Assembly (NCBI RefSeq): GCF_016907315.1
Contig: NZ_JAFBBS010000001.1
Coordinates: 1,302,001-1,366,000, forward strand
Length of the DNA stretch: 64,000 bases
Origin: Microbacterium esteraromaticum
Lineage (GTDB): Bacteria; Actinomycetota; Actinomycetes; Actinomycetales; Microbacteriaceae
Direction: 5' to 3'
The notes under the pieces were generated by a model. The model was not told the origin of the DNA and searched no databases. It was given only the letters and a program-made list of their open reading frames with translations. Of the stretch, positions 53,316 to 61,746 are shown in pieces. The position numbers and the translations under genes were made by a program. Position 1 is the stretch's first letter, and each line of letters starts with the position of its first letter.

Positions 53316-55577
53316 ATGCGCACGCAGACCATCGAAGCCGACATCATCGTCGTCGGAGGAGGCCTTGCCGGTGTGAGCGCCGCCGTCGCCGCAGCCCGGC
53401 ACGGCCGGCGCACCGTGCTGATCAACAACCGTCCCGTGCTGGGCGGCAACTCCTCCTCGGAGGTGCGGGTCTGGGTCTGCGGAGCCACCGCGCACGGAAA
53501 CCAGCGCTGGGCCCGCGAGACGGGGATCATCGGCGAGATGCTGCTCGAGAACCAGTACCGCAACCCCGAAGGGAACCCGGTCTACTGGGACGACGTCGTG
53601 CTCGACATCGTGCGCCGCGAGCCCAATCTCACGCTGCTCCTCAACACCGAGGTGCTCGAGGCCGAGGCCACCGGACCCGACGACGATCGCCGCGTCACGT
53701 CGGTGACCGGGTGGACGATGGGCTCCGAGGTGCGCACCATCTTCCGCGGCCCCCTGTTCCTCGACTGCACCGGCGACGGGCTGATCGGTCGCCTGGTCGG
53801 CGCCCGCCACCGCCTCGGCAAGGAGAGCCGCGCCGAGTTCGACGAGGAATGGGCCCCGGAGGAGCCGATCCGGGAGTTCCTCGGATCGACCCTGCTGTTC
53901 TACACGAAGGATCTCGGGCATCCGGTCAAGTACGTCGCCCCCGAGTCGGCGAAGGACATCAGCACGACCCCCATCCCCGCGACCCGCATCATCCGCAGCG
54001 GTGACAGCGGCGCCCACTACTGGTGGATCGAGTGGGGAGGGCAGCTCGACATCGTCGACGACAACGAGCGGATCCGCGACGAGCTGCGCTCGGTCATCCT
54101 CGGCATCTGGGACCACATCAAGAACTCCGGCGAGTTCGACGCCGACAACCTCACGCTGGAATGGATCGGGAACATCCCCGGCAAGCGCGAGTACCGCCGC
54201 TTCATCGGCGACTACACGCTGCGTCAGCAGGACATCCTCGAGCAGGTCGCGTTCGACGACGGCGTCGCCTTCGGCGGCTGGTCGATCGACCTGCACCCGG
54301 CTGAGGGCATGTACGCCACCGGCGCCGGCGCCGTGCAGCGCTTCTCGGACGGCGTGTTCGAGATCCCGTTCCGGTCGCTGTACTCGGTGAACGTCTCGAA
54401 CCTGCTGATGGCGGGCCGCAACATCTCGGCCACCCACATCGCCTTCGGCGCCGCACGGGTCATGGCCACGTGCGCGGCGATGGGAGAGGCGGCCGGCACG
54501 GCGGCATCCCTCTGCCTCGACCACGACGCCACCCCGCGCGAGCTGTACGAGAACCACCGCGCCGAGCTGCGCCAGGCGCTGCTGCGCGCCGACGCATCGC
54601 TGATCGGCGTCGCCAACGAAGACCCGGCCGACCTCGCCCGCTCGGCCCGCGTGACGGCGTCGGGATGGCAGCGCACGGTCGCGGCCGGAGCGGATGGGCC
54701 CGCCGCCGGAGCGCACGCGCTCGCCGAGGATCTGGGCATCGTGGTGCCTGTGCATCCCGTGCTCGAGACCACCGACCTGCTGCTCAGCGCGACGACCGAC
54801 ACGAGCCTGACGGTCGAGGTCTGGTCGACCGGTCGCCCGCAGAACTTCGTGCCGGCCCACCTCGAGCACAGCGCGACCGTCGAGGTGACCGCCGGCGGCC
54901 CTGCATGGGTGACCGCGCAGACTCCCTTCGCCCCCGCCGACCCGCAGAACGTCGTCGTGGTGCTGCGTGCGAACCCCGACGTCAGCGTGCACCTGACCGA
55001 CGTGCTCCCCGCGGGCGTGCTCACCCTCGTGCACCGCGTCGACAACGACGACCAGAACGTCGAGATCAGCGACGACGGACTGCTGGTCAAGTGGCCGACC
55101 AAGCCGCTGCGCGGCAGGGCGCCCGTCTTCCGCACCGCCCCCGAGACCGCGGCGCTGGCGCCGGAGCGGGCCGTGTCGGGATTCAACCGTCCCTTCGGAG
55201 GCCCCCACATGTGGGCGTCCGAACCGCTGGCGACCGCCGGGCCGGCGTGGCTGCGTCTGGACTGGGATGCCCCGGTCGAGGCCCGCGAGATCCGACTGGT
55301 GTTCGATGACGAGGTCGACGTGTCGCTCAATACGCTGCACCACCACCGCAACCCCGACGAGATCATGCCTCAGCTGGTGCGCGACTACCGGGTCGAGGTG
55401 CTGTCCGCCGCATCGGGCGAGTGGACGACCGCGATCGATGAGCGGGGCAACCGCCACCGGCACCGCGTGCACTCCCTTCCCGCCGACCTCGGCGCCTTCA
55501 CCGCGGCCCGCCTGGTCATCGAGGCGACGAACGGCGCCGCGGCGGCCCGCGTGATCGCCTTCAGGGTCCAGTCGTGA
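53316..55577 (+). CDS. FAD-dependent oxidoreductase with C-terminal discoidin-like domain
   Basis: 753 residues. The N-terminus carries the FAD-binding GxGxxG motif IIVVGGGLAGVSAAVAAARHGRR and LGGNSSSEVRVW. DCTGDGLIGRLVGA and LLMAGRNISATHIAFGAARVMATCAAMGEAAGTA complete the FAD_oxidored (PF12831-like) domain to about residue 420. Residues ~480-750 are beta-rich and end in a discoidin/F5-8C-like fold (WLRLDWDAPVEAREIRLVFDD). No signal peptide is seen, so it is cytoplasmic. Relatives occur in polysaccharide loci, but their reaction is unsettled. AGGAG precedes ATG 53316. Confidence 0.86.
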   Translation: MRTQTIEADIIVVGGGLAGVSAAVAAARHGRRTVLINNRPVLGGNSSSEVRVWVCGATAHGNQRWARETGIIGEMLLENQYRNPEGNPVYWDDVVLDIVRREPNLTLLLNTEVLEAEATGPDDDRRVTSVTGWTMGSEVRTIFRGPLFLDCTGDGLIGRLVGARHRLGKESRAEFDEEWAPEEPIREFLGSTLLFYTKDLGHPVKYVAPESAKDISTTPIPATRIIRSGDSGAHYWWIEWGGQLDIVDDNERIRDELRSVILGIWDHIKNSGEFDADNLTLEWIGNIPGKREYRRFIGDYTLRQQDILEQVAFDDGVAFGGWSIDLHPAEGMYATGAGAVQRFSDGVFEIPFRSLYSVNVSNLLMAGRNISATHIAFGAARVMATCAAMGEAAGTAASLCLDHDATPRELYENHRAELRQALLRADASLIGVANEDPADLARSARVTASGWQRTVAAGADGPAAGAHALAEDLGIVVPVHPVLETTDLLLSATTDTSLTVEVWSTGRPQNFVPAHLEHSATVEVTAGGPAWVTAQTPFAPADPQNVVVVLRANPDVSVHLTDVLPAGVLTLVHRVDNDDQNVEISDDGLLVKWPTKPLRGRAPVFRTAPETAALAPERAVSGFNRPFGGPHMWASEPLATAGPAWLRLDWDAPVEAREIRLVFDDEVDVSLNTLHHHRNPDEIMPQLVRDYRVEVLSAASGEWTTAIDERGNRHRHRVHSLPADLGAFTAARLVIEATNGAAAARVIAFRVQS

Positions 55578-55599
55578 TGGATGACGCTAACGTGATGCA

Positions 55600-55619
55600 C
55601 ACCCGCCTTCCGGCGGGTG
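55600..55619 (+). terminator. Short hairpin after the FAD oxidoreductase gene
   Basis: CACCCGCC (55600-55607) pairs with GGCGGGTG (55612-55619) around TTCC. It falls before the preferred start of the next gene and has no T run. Confidence 0.5.
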
Positions 55620-55645
55620 AACGTCGGGCATCCAGGAGGCCGAAG

Positions 55646-56548
55646 GTGACGACCGCACCCGATCGCGAGCGGCGCCCCGCGCGCTCGGTCCCCGCCGCGC
55701 GCTCGTCGCGGACGGGACTGATCGCTCTCGCCGTCCCGCATCTCGAAGAGCCGTACTTCGCCGAGCTGAGCTCCCGGCTCGTGCGCGGCGCCGAGGCGCG
55801 CGGCATGGCCGTGCTGATCGTTCAGACAGAGGGAGACCACGCCCGCGAGGTGGACGTCGCCAACGGTGTCGGCCTGCCCGACATCGACGGCCTGATCCAC
55901 ATCCCGCGGTCGCTGACCGTGGCCGACCTCACCCGCCGCACCTCCCCAGGGCCGCTGGTGCTGCTGGGCGAGCACATCCAGGTCAGTCCGTTCACGCACA
56001 TCACGATCGACAACCGCGGCGCCGCCCGCACCGCGACCGAACATCTCATCGCTGCCGGATGCCGTCGCATCGCCTTCATCGGCCGTCGCGACGCTCGCCC
56101 GTCGGATGCCGCCGACCGGCGCCACGCGGGGTATCTCGAAGCGCTCGACGCCGCGGGCATCGCGATCGACGACGCGCTCACCCTGCAGGTCGACGCGTTC
56201 AGCGCGGAGGAGGGCGAGCGGGCGACCGGCGAGATCGTGGGCGCCGTCGGCGATCTCGACGGCATCGTCTGCTCGAACGACTCGGTCGCGCTCGGTGCGC
56301 TGGCGGCACTGGCCGCGCACGGACGCCGCGTCCCGCAGGACATCGCCGTGGTCGGCATCGACGACATCCGCGCGGCGCGCTTCTCGGTGCCGGCGCTCAC
56401 GTCGGTCGCACCGGACCACGACCAGCTGGTCGACGCGGCCTTCACCGAGCTCGAGCGTCAGCTCACCGCCCCTCTGGGTGCGAACCTGCCCGTGCGGCAC
56501 GTCACCATTCCCGCCCGCCTCGTGAAGAGGGCGAGCACGGCGCGCTGA
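55646..56548 (+). CDS. LacI/GalR-type effector-domain protein without a DNA-binding domain
   Basis: 300 residues. From TGLIALAVPHLEEPYFAEL onward it is a full LacI-family ligand-binding domain (AARTATEHLIAAGCRRIAFIG, GIVCSNDSVALGAL, VAVVGIDDIRAARF). The first ~25 residues are Arg/Pro-rich and contain no helix-turn-helix. GTG 55646 is the start because AGGAGG lies six bases upstream; in-frame ATG 55577 would add 23 residues that also lack a helix-turn-helix. A hairpin directly upstream argues against a lost N-terminal exon-like segment. It may be a sugar sensor acting through another protein, or a decayed regulator. It follows the FAD oxidoreductase gene. Confidence 0.82.
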   Translation: MTTAPDRERRPARSVPAARSSRTGLIALAVPHLEEPYFAELSSRLVRGAEARGMAVLIVQTEGDHAREVDVANGVGLPDIDGLIHIPRSLTVADLTRRTSPGPLVLLGEHIQVSPFTHITIDNRGAARTATEHLIAAGCRRIAFIGRRDARPSDAADRRHAGYLEALDAAGIAIDDALTLQVDAFSAEEGERATGEIVGAVGDLDGIVCSNDSVALGALAALAAHGRRVPQDIAVVGIDDIRAARFSVPALTSVAPDHDQLVDAAFTELERQLTAPLGANLPVRHVTIPARLVKRASTAR

Positions 56549-56550
56549 TG

Positions 56551-57336
56551 TCAGCCGCTGTGCCCCGCCGCGACGACGTCGAGGCGCCCGACGTGATCGC
56601 GCAGCTGTTCGGCGGCGTCGGCAGGAAGAGCATCATCCGAGATCAGACGGTCGATGTCGCTCAGCTCGGCGATGGTCGTCAGCCCCACGACCTGCCAGCG
56701 ACTGTGCTCGGCGAGCACGATCACCTCGCGGGCCATGGCCATGAAGGCGCGGTACGTCTCGGCCTCGAGCAGATTCATCGTGGTCAGCCCCGCCTGCACG
56801 TCGAGTCCGTGAGCGTCGAGGAAGACCAGGTCGCAGTGCAGCTGCTCGAGCGCGCGCACAGCCACAGGGCCGACGAGCGACTGCGACGGCGTGCGCACCC
56901 CGCCGGTGAGCACGACGGTCTGCGTATACGGGGCATCGGAGCGCGACGGGGGCGAGAAGAGGTCGGACACCAGCAGGGAGTTCGTCACGATCGTCAGATC
57001 CGCGATGCCTCTGAGCTCATGGGCCAGTGCCAGTCCCGCTTCGCCGCCCGAGATGCCGATCGCCATCCCCGGCTCCACGAGGTCGGCAGCAGCGGATGCG
57101 ATGGCCCTCAGCTCCGATCGCGACGTCGTCGCCGCGCCGCTCACCGGCCGGCCGGCGCCGATCGCCCGCACTCCCCCGCGCACCTTCTGCACCTCGCCGT
57201 CTTCGGCGAGCAGGTCGATGTCGCGGCGCACCGTCATGTCACTGACGCCGAGGGTCGAGGCCAGCTCGCTGAGCGGCAGAGTGCCTCGCTCGCGCACCAG
57301 GGCGAGAATGCGCTCGCGTCGCTCGGTGACCAGCAT
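56551..57336 (-). CDS. DeoR-family transcriptional regulator
   Basis: 261 residues: DeoR helix-turn-helix (LPLSELASTLGVSDMTVRRDIDLLAEDG, ~20-47) and the DeoRC sugar-phosphate sensing domain (IGISGGEAGLALAHEL, TIVTNSLLVSDL, DLVFLDAHGLD). ATG 57336 has AAGGAG upstream. It is divergent from the esterase gene, with an 80-bp shared region that shows no clear operator, and only 2 bp from the convergent LacI-like gene. It may regulate the esterase or the fucose genes. Confidence 0.89.
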   Translation of the reverse strand: MLVTERRERILALVRERGTLPLSELASTLGVSDMTVRRDIDLLAEDGEVQKVRGGVRAIGAGRPVSGAATTSRSELRAIASAAADLVEPGMAIGISGGEAGLALAHELRGIADLTIVTNSLLVSDLFSPPSRSDAPYTQTVVLTGGVRTPSQSLVGPVAVRALEQLHCDLVFLDAHGLDVQAGLTTMNLLEAETYRAFMAMAREVIVLAEHSRWQVVGLTTIAELSDIDRLISDDALPADAAEQLRDHVGRLDVVAAGHSG

Positions 57337-57416
57337 CCGCTCTCCTTCTCGTGCCGTGACCAGTCTGCCACGCGCGCCACCCCCGACCCGATTCCCGACA
57401 GGACCCCGCACTGCGC

Positions 57417-58415
57417 ATGACCTTTCCTGCTCCCTACGATCTCTGGTTCCCCGACGCGGCTTTCGACGGCAGCTACGGCTTCACGCTCGACACGCTCCGA
57501 GCCGTGGCTCCGGTGCCGCCGACGCCGGGTTTCGCCGACCGCTGGCGCGGTTGGCGCGAAAGCGCCCGGTCGACGGATGCCGTGCCGCGGGTCCTCTCGA
57601 GCAGCGACCGCGGCGGCCGACGGGTGTCGCTCATCGAGCTGTCGGGCGTCGACGGCGTTCGCCTGCGCGCCTGGTACGTCGAGCCGCTCGCCGAGGCGCC
57701 TCGCGTGGGCGTGGTGCACAGCCACGGCTACGGCGGGCGCGAGCGCGTGGATCTCAGCCGCGTGCCGCGCGATGCCGCCGCGATCTTCCCGGTGGCGCGG
57801 GGACTGGGTGCGCTGAACGTCGATGTCGGGGCGCCGGAGGAGCGCGAGGCGCACGTGCTCACCGGGCTCTCAGACCCGGAGGTGTACGTGATCGGGCTCT
57901 GCGCTCGCGACCTGTGGCTCGCGGGCGATGCGCTGCGCGAGCTGGCCGGCGACCTTCCCCTCTACTTCGTGGGCGAGAGCTTCGGCGGCGGCCTCGGCGC
58001 GCTCGCCGTGCCCTGGGACGACCGCTATGTCGGAGCGACCCTCGTCGTGCCCACCTTCGGGCAGTACGACGAGCGCCTCGCGGCGCCCTGCCTCGGCAGC
58101 GGAGAGCACCAGCGGAGGCACGTGAAACGGCATCCCGAGGCTCGTGAGCAGCTGCGGCCCTTCGACGCCTCCACCTCGGCGCTGTTCTTCCGCATCCCCG
58201 TGCGGGTCGAAGCGGCGCTCTGGGACCAGTACGTGCCGCCGCCTGGACAATTCTCGATCGCGAATGCCGTGCCGGCGGATCTCCTCGAGCTGGAGGTGCT
58301 GCCCGCAGGTCACGCCGAGTACCCCGGCCTCGGTCGCGTGATCATCGACGCGCGTCGCGCCGGTCGCGAGCATCTGGAGCGGTCGCTCACCCTGGCCTCT
58401 GAACCACGCGGCTGA
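57417..58415 (+). CDS. Acetyl xylan esterase-like alpha/beta hydrolase (CE7-like)
   Basis: 332 residues with the AXE1-type layout: WRGWRESAR N-terminus, GVVHSHGYGGRE (oxyanion region), nucleophile elbow VGESFGGG with Ser, and late LPAGHAEYPG carrying the catalytic His. CE7 enzymes remove acetyl groups from xylo-oligosaccharides and other acetylated compounds. No signal peptide, so it acts on imported material. It is separated from the convergent VOC gene by 30 bp. Confidence 0.82.
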   Translation: MTFPAPYDLWFPDAAFDGSYGFTLDTLRAVAPVPPTPGFADRWRGWRESARSTDAVPRVLSSSDRGGRRVSLIELSGVDGVRLRAWYVEPLAEAPRVGVVHSHGYGGRERVDLSRVPRDAAAIFPVARGLGALNVDVGAPEEREAHVLTGLSDPEVYVIGLCARDLWLAGDALRELAGDLPLYFVGESFGGGLGALAVPWDDRYVGATLVVPTFGQYDERLAAPCLGSGEHQRRHVKRHPEAREQLRPFDASTSALFFRIPVRVEAALWDQYVPPPGQFSIANAVPADLLELEVLPAGHAEYPGLGRVIIDARRAGREHLERSLTLASEPRG

Positions 58416-58445
58416 CCATCGACCGACGGGCCGAGGGGAGGCAGG

Positions 58446-58805
58446 TCAGCCGACGGTGCCCTCGAACAGGCCGATGCTGTTGCCGTCGAGGTCGGAGATC
58501 ACCGCCCAGGCGCTCGTCTCGGTGATCGGCATCTTCTCCATCAGCACGGTCGCGCCGGCATCCTTCGCCAGAGCGATCGTCTCGTCGATCGAGTCGACCT
58601 CGACGTACGAGCGCGGCTGCGTGAAGCCCTCGCCTCGAGGCGCCAGTCCCCCGCCCGAGATGCCGTTCGGTGCCTGCCACATCGGGTAGCCCTCGAAGCC
58701 GGGAAGCTCGGCGATGTTCCAGCCGAACAGCCTGCTGTAGAAGGCGGTCGCCGCCGCCATGTCGGATACCGGGATGTCGATGTGCGTGATGTCGCCGTGA
58801 GCCAT
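58446..58805 (-). CDS. VOC-family (glyoxalase-like) protein
   Basis: 119 residues with two beta-alpha-beta-beta-beta units: ITHIDIPVSDMAAATAFYSRLFGWN and VEVDSIDETIALAKDAGATVLM, ending DLDGNSIGLFEG with a conserved Glu. This is the vicinal oxygen chelate fold; the actual reaction is unknown. ATG 58805 has AAGGA six bases upstream. Last gene downstream of the fucose mutarotase, so a link to fucose breakdown (e.g. lactaldehyde or dicarbonyl handling) is possible but unproven. Confidence 0.85.
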   Translation of the reverse strand: MAHGDITHIDIPVSDMAAATAFYSRLFGWNIAELPGFEGYPMWQAPNGISGGGLAPRGEGFTQPRSYVEVDSIDETIALAKDAGATVLMEKMPITETSAWAVISDLDGNSIGLFEGTVG

Positions 58806-58890
58806 GAGCGTTCCTTCTGCGAGGGGGAAGAGCGGATGCCCAGATTCTGCGCCCGCACCGCACCGCGCACAAGGGGCGGCACCGCCGTCG

Positions 58891-59310
58891 TCAGCGCGAG
58901 GGGTGCCCGACGACGCCCTTGCGCAGCAGAGCGTTGCCGTATTTGCGGGTCTCGCCGGTGCGGACCATGAGGTAGGCGTCCTTCGCGATGTCGTAATAGG
59001 CGAAGCGCTCGACGAAGCGGGTGGTGTCGACATCGGTGCCCGCTGCGGCCATCAGCTCGCGCTGCACGTCGAGCACCGTCGCGTCCGCCGACTCCATCAG
59101 GTCGATGCCGGGGGCGTCGTCGAGCGGCAGCACCGAGCGGATCGCCGCGACCACATCCGGCGTCGTCGTGCCCGGGAGGTCGACGACCCTGGCCCCCAGC
59201 GCCCACGCGGGGAAGTGCGCGTCGGCGACGACGACGGCGTCGGAGTGCCCCATCCGGTCGAGATGCAGCAGCATCTCCCCGGTGAGCAGCGGGTGGATTC
59301 CCTCAAGCAT
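58891..59310 (-). CDS. fucU: L-fucose mutarotase (RbsD/FucU family)
   Basis: 139 residues: GIHPLLTGEMLLHLDRMGHSDAVVVADAHFP is the FucU N-terminus, with His and Asp active-site residues, and ETRKYGNALLRKG carries the conserved Tyr. FucU interconverts the anomers of L-fucose. The position beside L-fuconate dehydratase and aldose dehydrogenase genes supports fucose over ribose. Confidence 0.92.
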   Translation of the reverse strand: MLEGIHPLLTGEMLLHLDRMGHSDAVVVADAHFPAWALGARVVDLPGTTTPDVVAAIRSVLPLDDAPGIDLMESADATVLDVQRELMAAAGTDVDTTRFVERFAYYDIAKDAYLMVRTGETRKYGNALLRKGVVGHPSR

Positions 59311-59394
59311 CGGTCAGTCCTCTCTCAGTTGCCGAATCGCGTGATCCGCTGCATCTCCGTACCGGATGCCGCGGTTCAGACGATTCGAAAGATG

Positions 59395-60345
59395 TCACAC
59401 CTCCGCCAGCTCGGCCCAGAGCTCGGCGGGGATGTCGACGTGCATCCGCTCGGCGTTCTGCCGCACGGACTCCGGATTCGAGGTGCCGAAGACCACGGTC
59501 GTCACCACAGGGTGCCGGGCAGGGAACTGCAGAGCCGCGGCGGGCAGCTCCACCCCGTGCGCCGCGCAGATGGCCGCCAGTCGCTGCGCCCGCTCGAGCA
59601 CCTGCGGGGGCACGGCGCCGTAGTTGTACGTCGCCGTCGCGGCAGGCGACGACGTCGCGAGAAGCCCGGAGTTGAACACCGCGGCGTCGACGACCCGCAC
59701 GCCTCGTTCCATGCACACCGGGAACAGCTCTTCCAGGGCAGGCTGCTCGAGCAGCGTGTACCGGCCGGCGATCATCACCAGATCGAGGTCTCCCTCGCGC
59801 ACGGCCCGCGCCGCGACCGCGGCATCGTTCACGCCGACTCCGATCTCGCGCACCAGGCCCTCGGCGCGCAGGTCGGCCAGCGCGGGCAGCCCTTCGCGCA
59901 GGCCGCGGTCGAGGTCGTAGACGTCGGGATCGTGGAGGTAGAGCACGTCGACCCGATCCAGCCCGAGACGCTCGAGGGAGTCGTCCAGGCTGCGGCGGAT
60001 GCCATCCGCGCTGGGATCGAATCGGCGGATCATGTCATCGGGCACGTCGAAGCCCTCACCATCCCGTCCGCCGGCGAAGTGCGGGTTGGGCTCGAGGAGC
60101 CGGCCCACCTTGGTCGAGATGACGTACTCGTCGCGGGGCTTGGAGCGCAGGAATGCGCCCAGCCGGCGCTCGCTCAGGCCCAGCCCGTAATGAGGAGCAG
60201 TGTCGAAGTAGCGGATGCCGCTCTGCCACGCCGCCTCCAGCGCCGCTTCGACGGTCTCATCGTCGACTGCCCGGTACAGGTTGCCGGCGGATGCGGCGCC
60301 GAAGCCGAGCGGACCGAACTCGATCCGCGACTCAGTCGACGACAT
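59395..60345 (-). CDS. Aldo/keto reductase, probable L-fucose dehydrogenase (D-threo-aldose 1-dehydrogenase)
   Basis: 316 residues. The tetrad appears as [14 protein letters not shown] (Asp, Tyr), STKVGRLL (Lys) and LYLHDPD (His). It would oxidise L-fucose to L-fuconolactone with NAD(P)+, the first step of the non-phosphorylative route. It overlaps the dehydratase gene by 14 bp. A homologue is found at 41259-42197. Confidence 0.9.
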   Translation of the reverse strand: MSSTESRIEFGPLGFGAASAGNLYRAVDDETVEAALEAAWQSGIRYFDTAPHYGLGLSERRLGAFLRSKPRDEYVISTKVGRLLEPNPHFAGGRDGEGFDVPDDMIRRFDPSADGIRRSLDDSLERLGLDRVDVLYLHDPDVYDLDRGLREGLPALADLRAEGLVREIGVGVNDAAVAARAVREGDLDLVMIAGRYTLLEQPALEELFPVCMERGVRVVDAAVFNSGLLATSSPAATATYNYGAVPPQVLERAQRLAAICAAHGVELPAAALQFPARHPVVTTVVFGTSNPESVRQNAERMHVDIPAELWAELAEV

Positions 60346-61627
60346 GCTCGCCCTTCCACGTGTACTTCGCGATGCTCTCAGCCTTCATCTGCATGCTCGT
60401 ACCAGGCGCGGTGGGCGCCGTGTACGACCCGCCGCGGATGTCGGTGGGGGCGACGAAGTGCTCGTGCAGGTGGTCGACGTACTCGATCAGCCGGCCCTCT
60501 CGAGTGCCGCTGACGGCGACGAAGTCGAACATCGACAGGTGCTGCACGGCCTCGCACAGACCCACGCCGCCCGCGTGCGGGCAGACCGGCACGCCGAACT
60601 TCGCGGCGAGCAGCAGGTTGGCGATGTTCTCGTTGACACCGGCGACGCGCACCGCGTCGATCTGCATCACGCCGATGGCGTCGGCCTGCAGCAGCTGCTT
60701 GAAGATCATCCGGTTCTGCGCGTGCTCGCCCGTGGCGACCCGGATGGGCGCGACGCCGCGGGCGATCTCGGCGTGCCCGAGGATGTCGTCGGGGCTGGTG
60801 GGCTCCTCGATCCATGCGGGTTCGAACTCGGCGAGCGCGTTGACCCACTCGATGGCCTCCGACACCTCCCAGCGCTGGTTGGCGTCGATCGCGATGGGGA
60901 AGTCCGGACCGCACACCTCCCTGGCCTTGCGGAAGCGTCGGATGTCGTCATCGAGGTCGGCGCCGACCTTCAGCTTGATCTGCGTGAAGCCGTCGGCCAT
61001 CGCCTCGCGGGCAAGGCGCTCGAGCTTCTCGTCGGAGTATCCGAGCCAGCCGGGGCTGGTGGTGTAGCCGGGGTATCCGGATGCCAGCAGCTCGGCCTCG
61101 CGGTCGGCTCGGCCCGCCTCGGCGGCGCGGAGGATGTCGAGGGCCTCGTCGCGGGTGAGTGCGTTGGTGAGATAGCGGAAGTCGACGAGGTCGACGATCT
61201 GCTCGGGGGTCATGCGCGACAGCAGCTGCCACAGCGGCAGACCGGCGCGCTTGGCCTTGATGTCCCACAGCGCGTTGATCACGGCGCCGATGGCCATGTG
61301 CATCACGCCCTTCTCAGGACCGAGCCACCGCAGCTGCGAATCCCCGATGATCTCGCGGAAGATGCCGCCCATGTCGTCCAGCAGCGGCTCGATCTCACGA
61401 CCGACGAGGTGCCCGGCGAGCGCGTCGATGGCAGCGACCTGCACGTCGTTTCCGCGGCCGATCGTGAACACGAACGAGTGGCCCTCGATGCCGTCGCCGG
61501 CGTCGGTGCGCACCACGACGTAGGCCGCGGAGTAGTCGGGGTCGGGGTTCATGGCATCCGAGCCGTCGAGGCTCAGAGAGGTGGGGAAGCGGATGTCGCT
61601 GGTGTCCAGCGCGACGATGCGGCTCAC
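60332..61627 (-). CDS. L-fuconate dehydratase (enolase superfamily)
   Basis: 431 residues, the length of FucD-type enzymes. Seen are the N-terminal [20 protein letters not shown], typical of L-fuconate dehydratase, the catalytic Lys motif IKLKVG, metal ligands in IAIDANQRW (Asp), [10 protein letters not shown] (Glu) and [11 protein letters not shown] (Glu), and the general-acid His in [10 protein letters not shown]. It makes 2-keto-3-deoxy-L-fuconate from L-fuconate. First gene of the minus-strand fucose operon, from a face-to-face promoter. Confidence 0.95.
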   Translation of the reverse strand: MSRIVALDTSDIRFPTSLSLDGSDAMNPDPDYSAAYVVVRTDAGDGIEGHSFVFTIGRGNDVQVAAIDALAGHLVGREIEPLLDDMGGIFREIIGDSQLRWLGPEKGVMHMAIGAVINALWDIKAKRAGLPLWQLLSRMTPEQIVDLVDFRYLTNALTRDEALDILRAAEAGRADREAELLASGYPGYTTSPGWLGYSDEKLERLAREAMADGFTQIKLKVGADLDDDIRRFRKAREVCGPDFPIAIDANQRWEVSEAIEWVNALAEFEPAWIEEPTSPDDILGHAEIARGVAPIRVATGEHAQNRMIFKQLLQADAIGVMQIDAVRVAGVNENIANLLLAAKFGVPVCPHAGGVGLCEAVQHLSMFDFVAVSGTREGRLIEYVDHLHEHFVAPTDIRGGSYTAPTAPGTSMQMKAESIAKYTWKGEHVVD

Positions 61628-61665
61628 TGTGCTCCTTCAGGGGCGTCGGATGGGTGACGCCGCGC

Positions 61666-61698
61666 TTGAGTGTAAACATCCGATGTCTATACTGTCAA
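61666..61698. promoter_or_regulatory. Face-to-face divergent promoters sharing one palindrome in the fucose locus
   Basis: Plus strand: TTGAGT (61666-61671), 16 bp, TATACT (61688-61693). Minus strand: TTGACA (61698-61693), 17 bp, TTACAC (61675-61670). The perfect palindrome ACATCCGATGT (61676-61686) lies in both spacers, so one regulator could shut off both transcripts. Confidence 0.72.
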
Positions 61699-61746
61699 TC
61701 ACGGACGCCGCCCCGGCATCCCGCCTCCCTGAGGAGAAGGAGAACC

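Noticed and set aside
55577..55645. A frameshifted LacI helix-turn-helix upstream of the effector domain
   Set aside because: None of the frames there encodes an AGVSxxTVSRxLN-like helix, and the stretch contains a hairpin and overlaps the previous stop codon.
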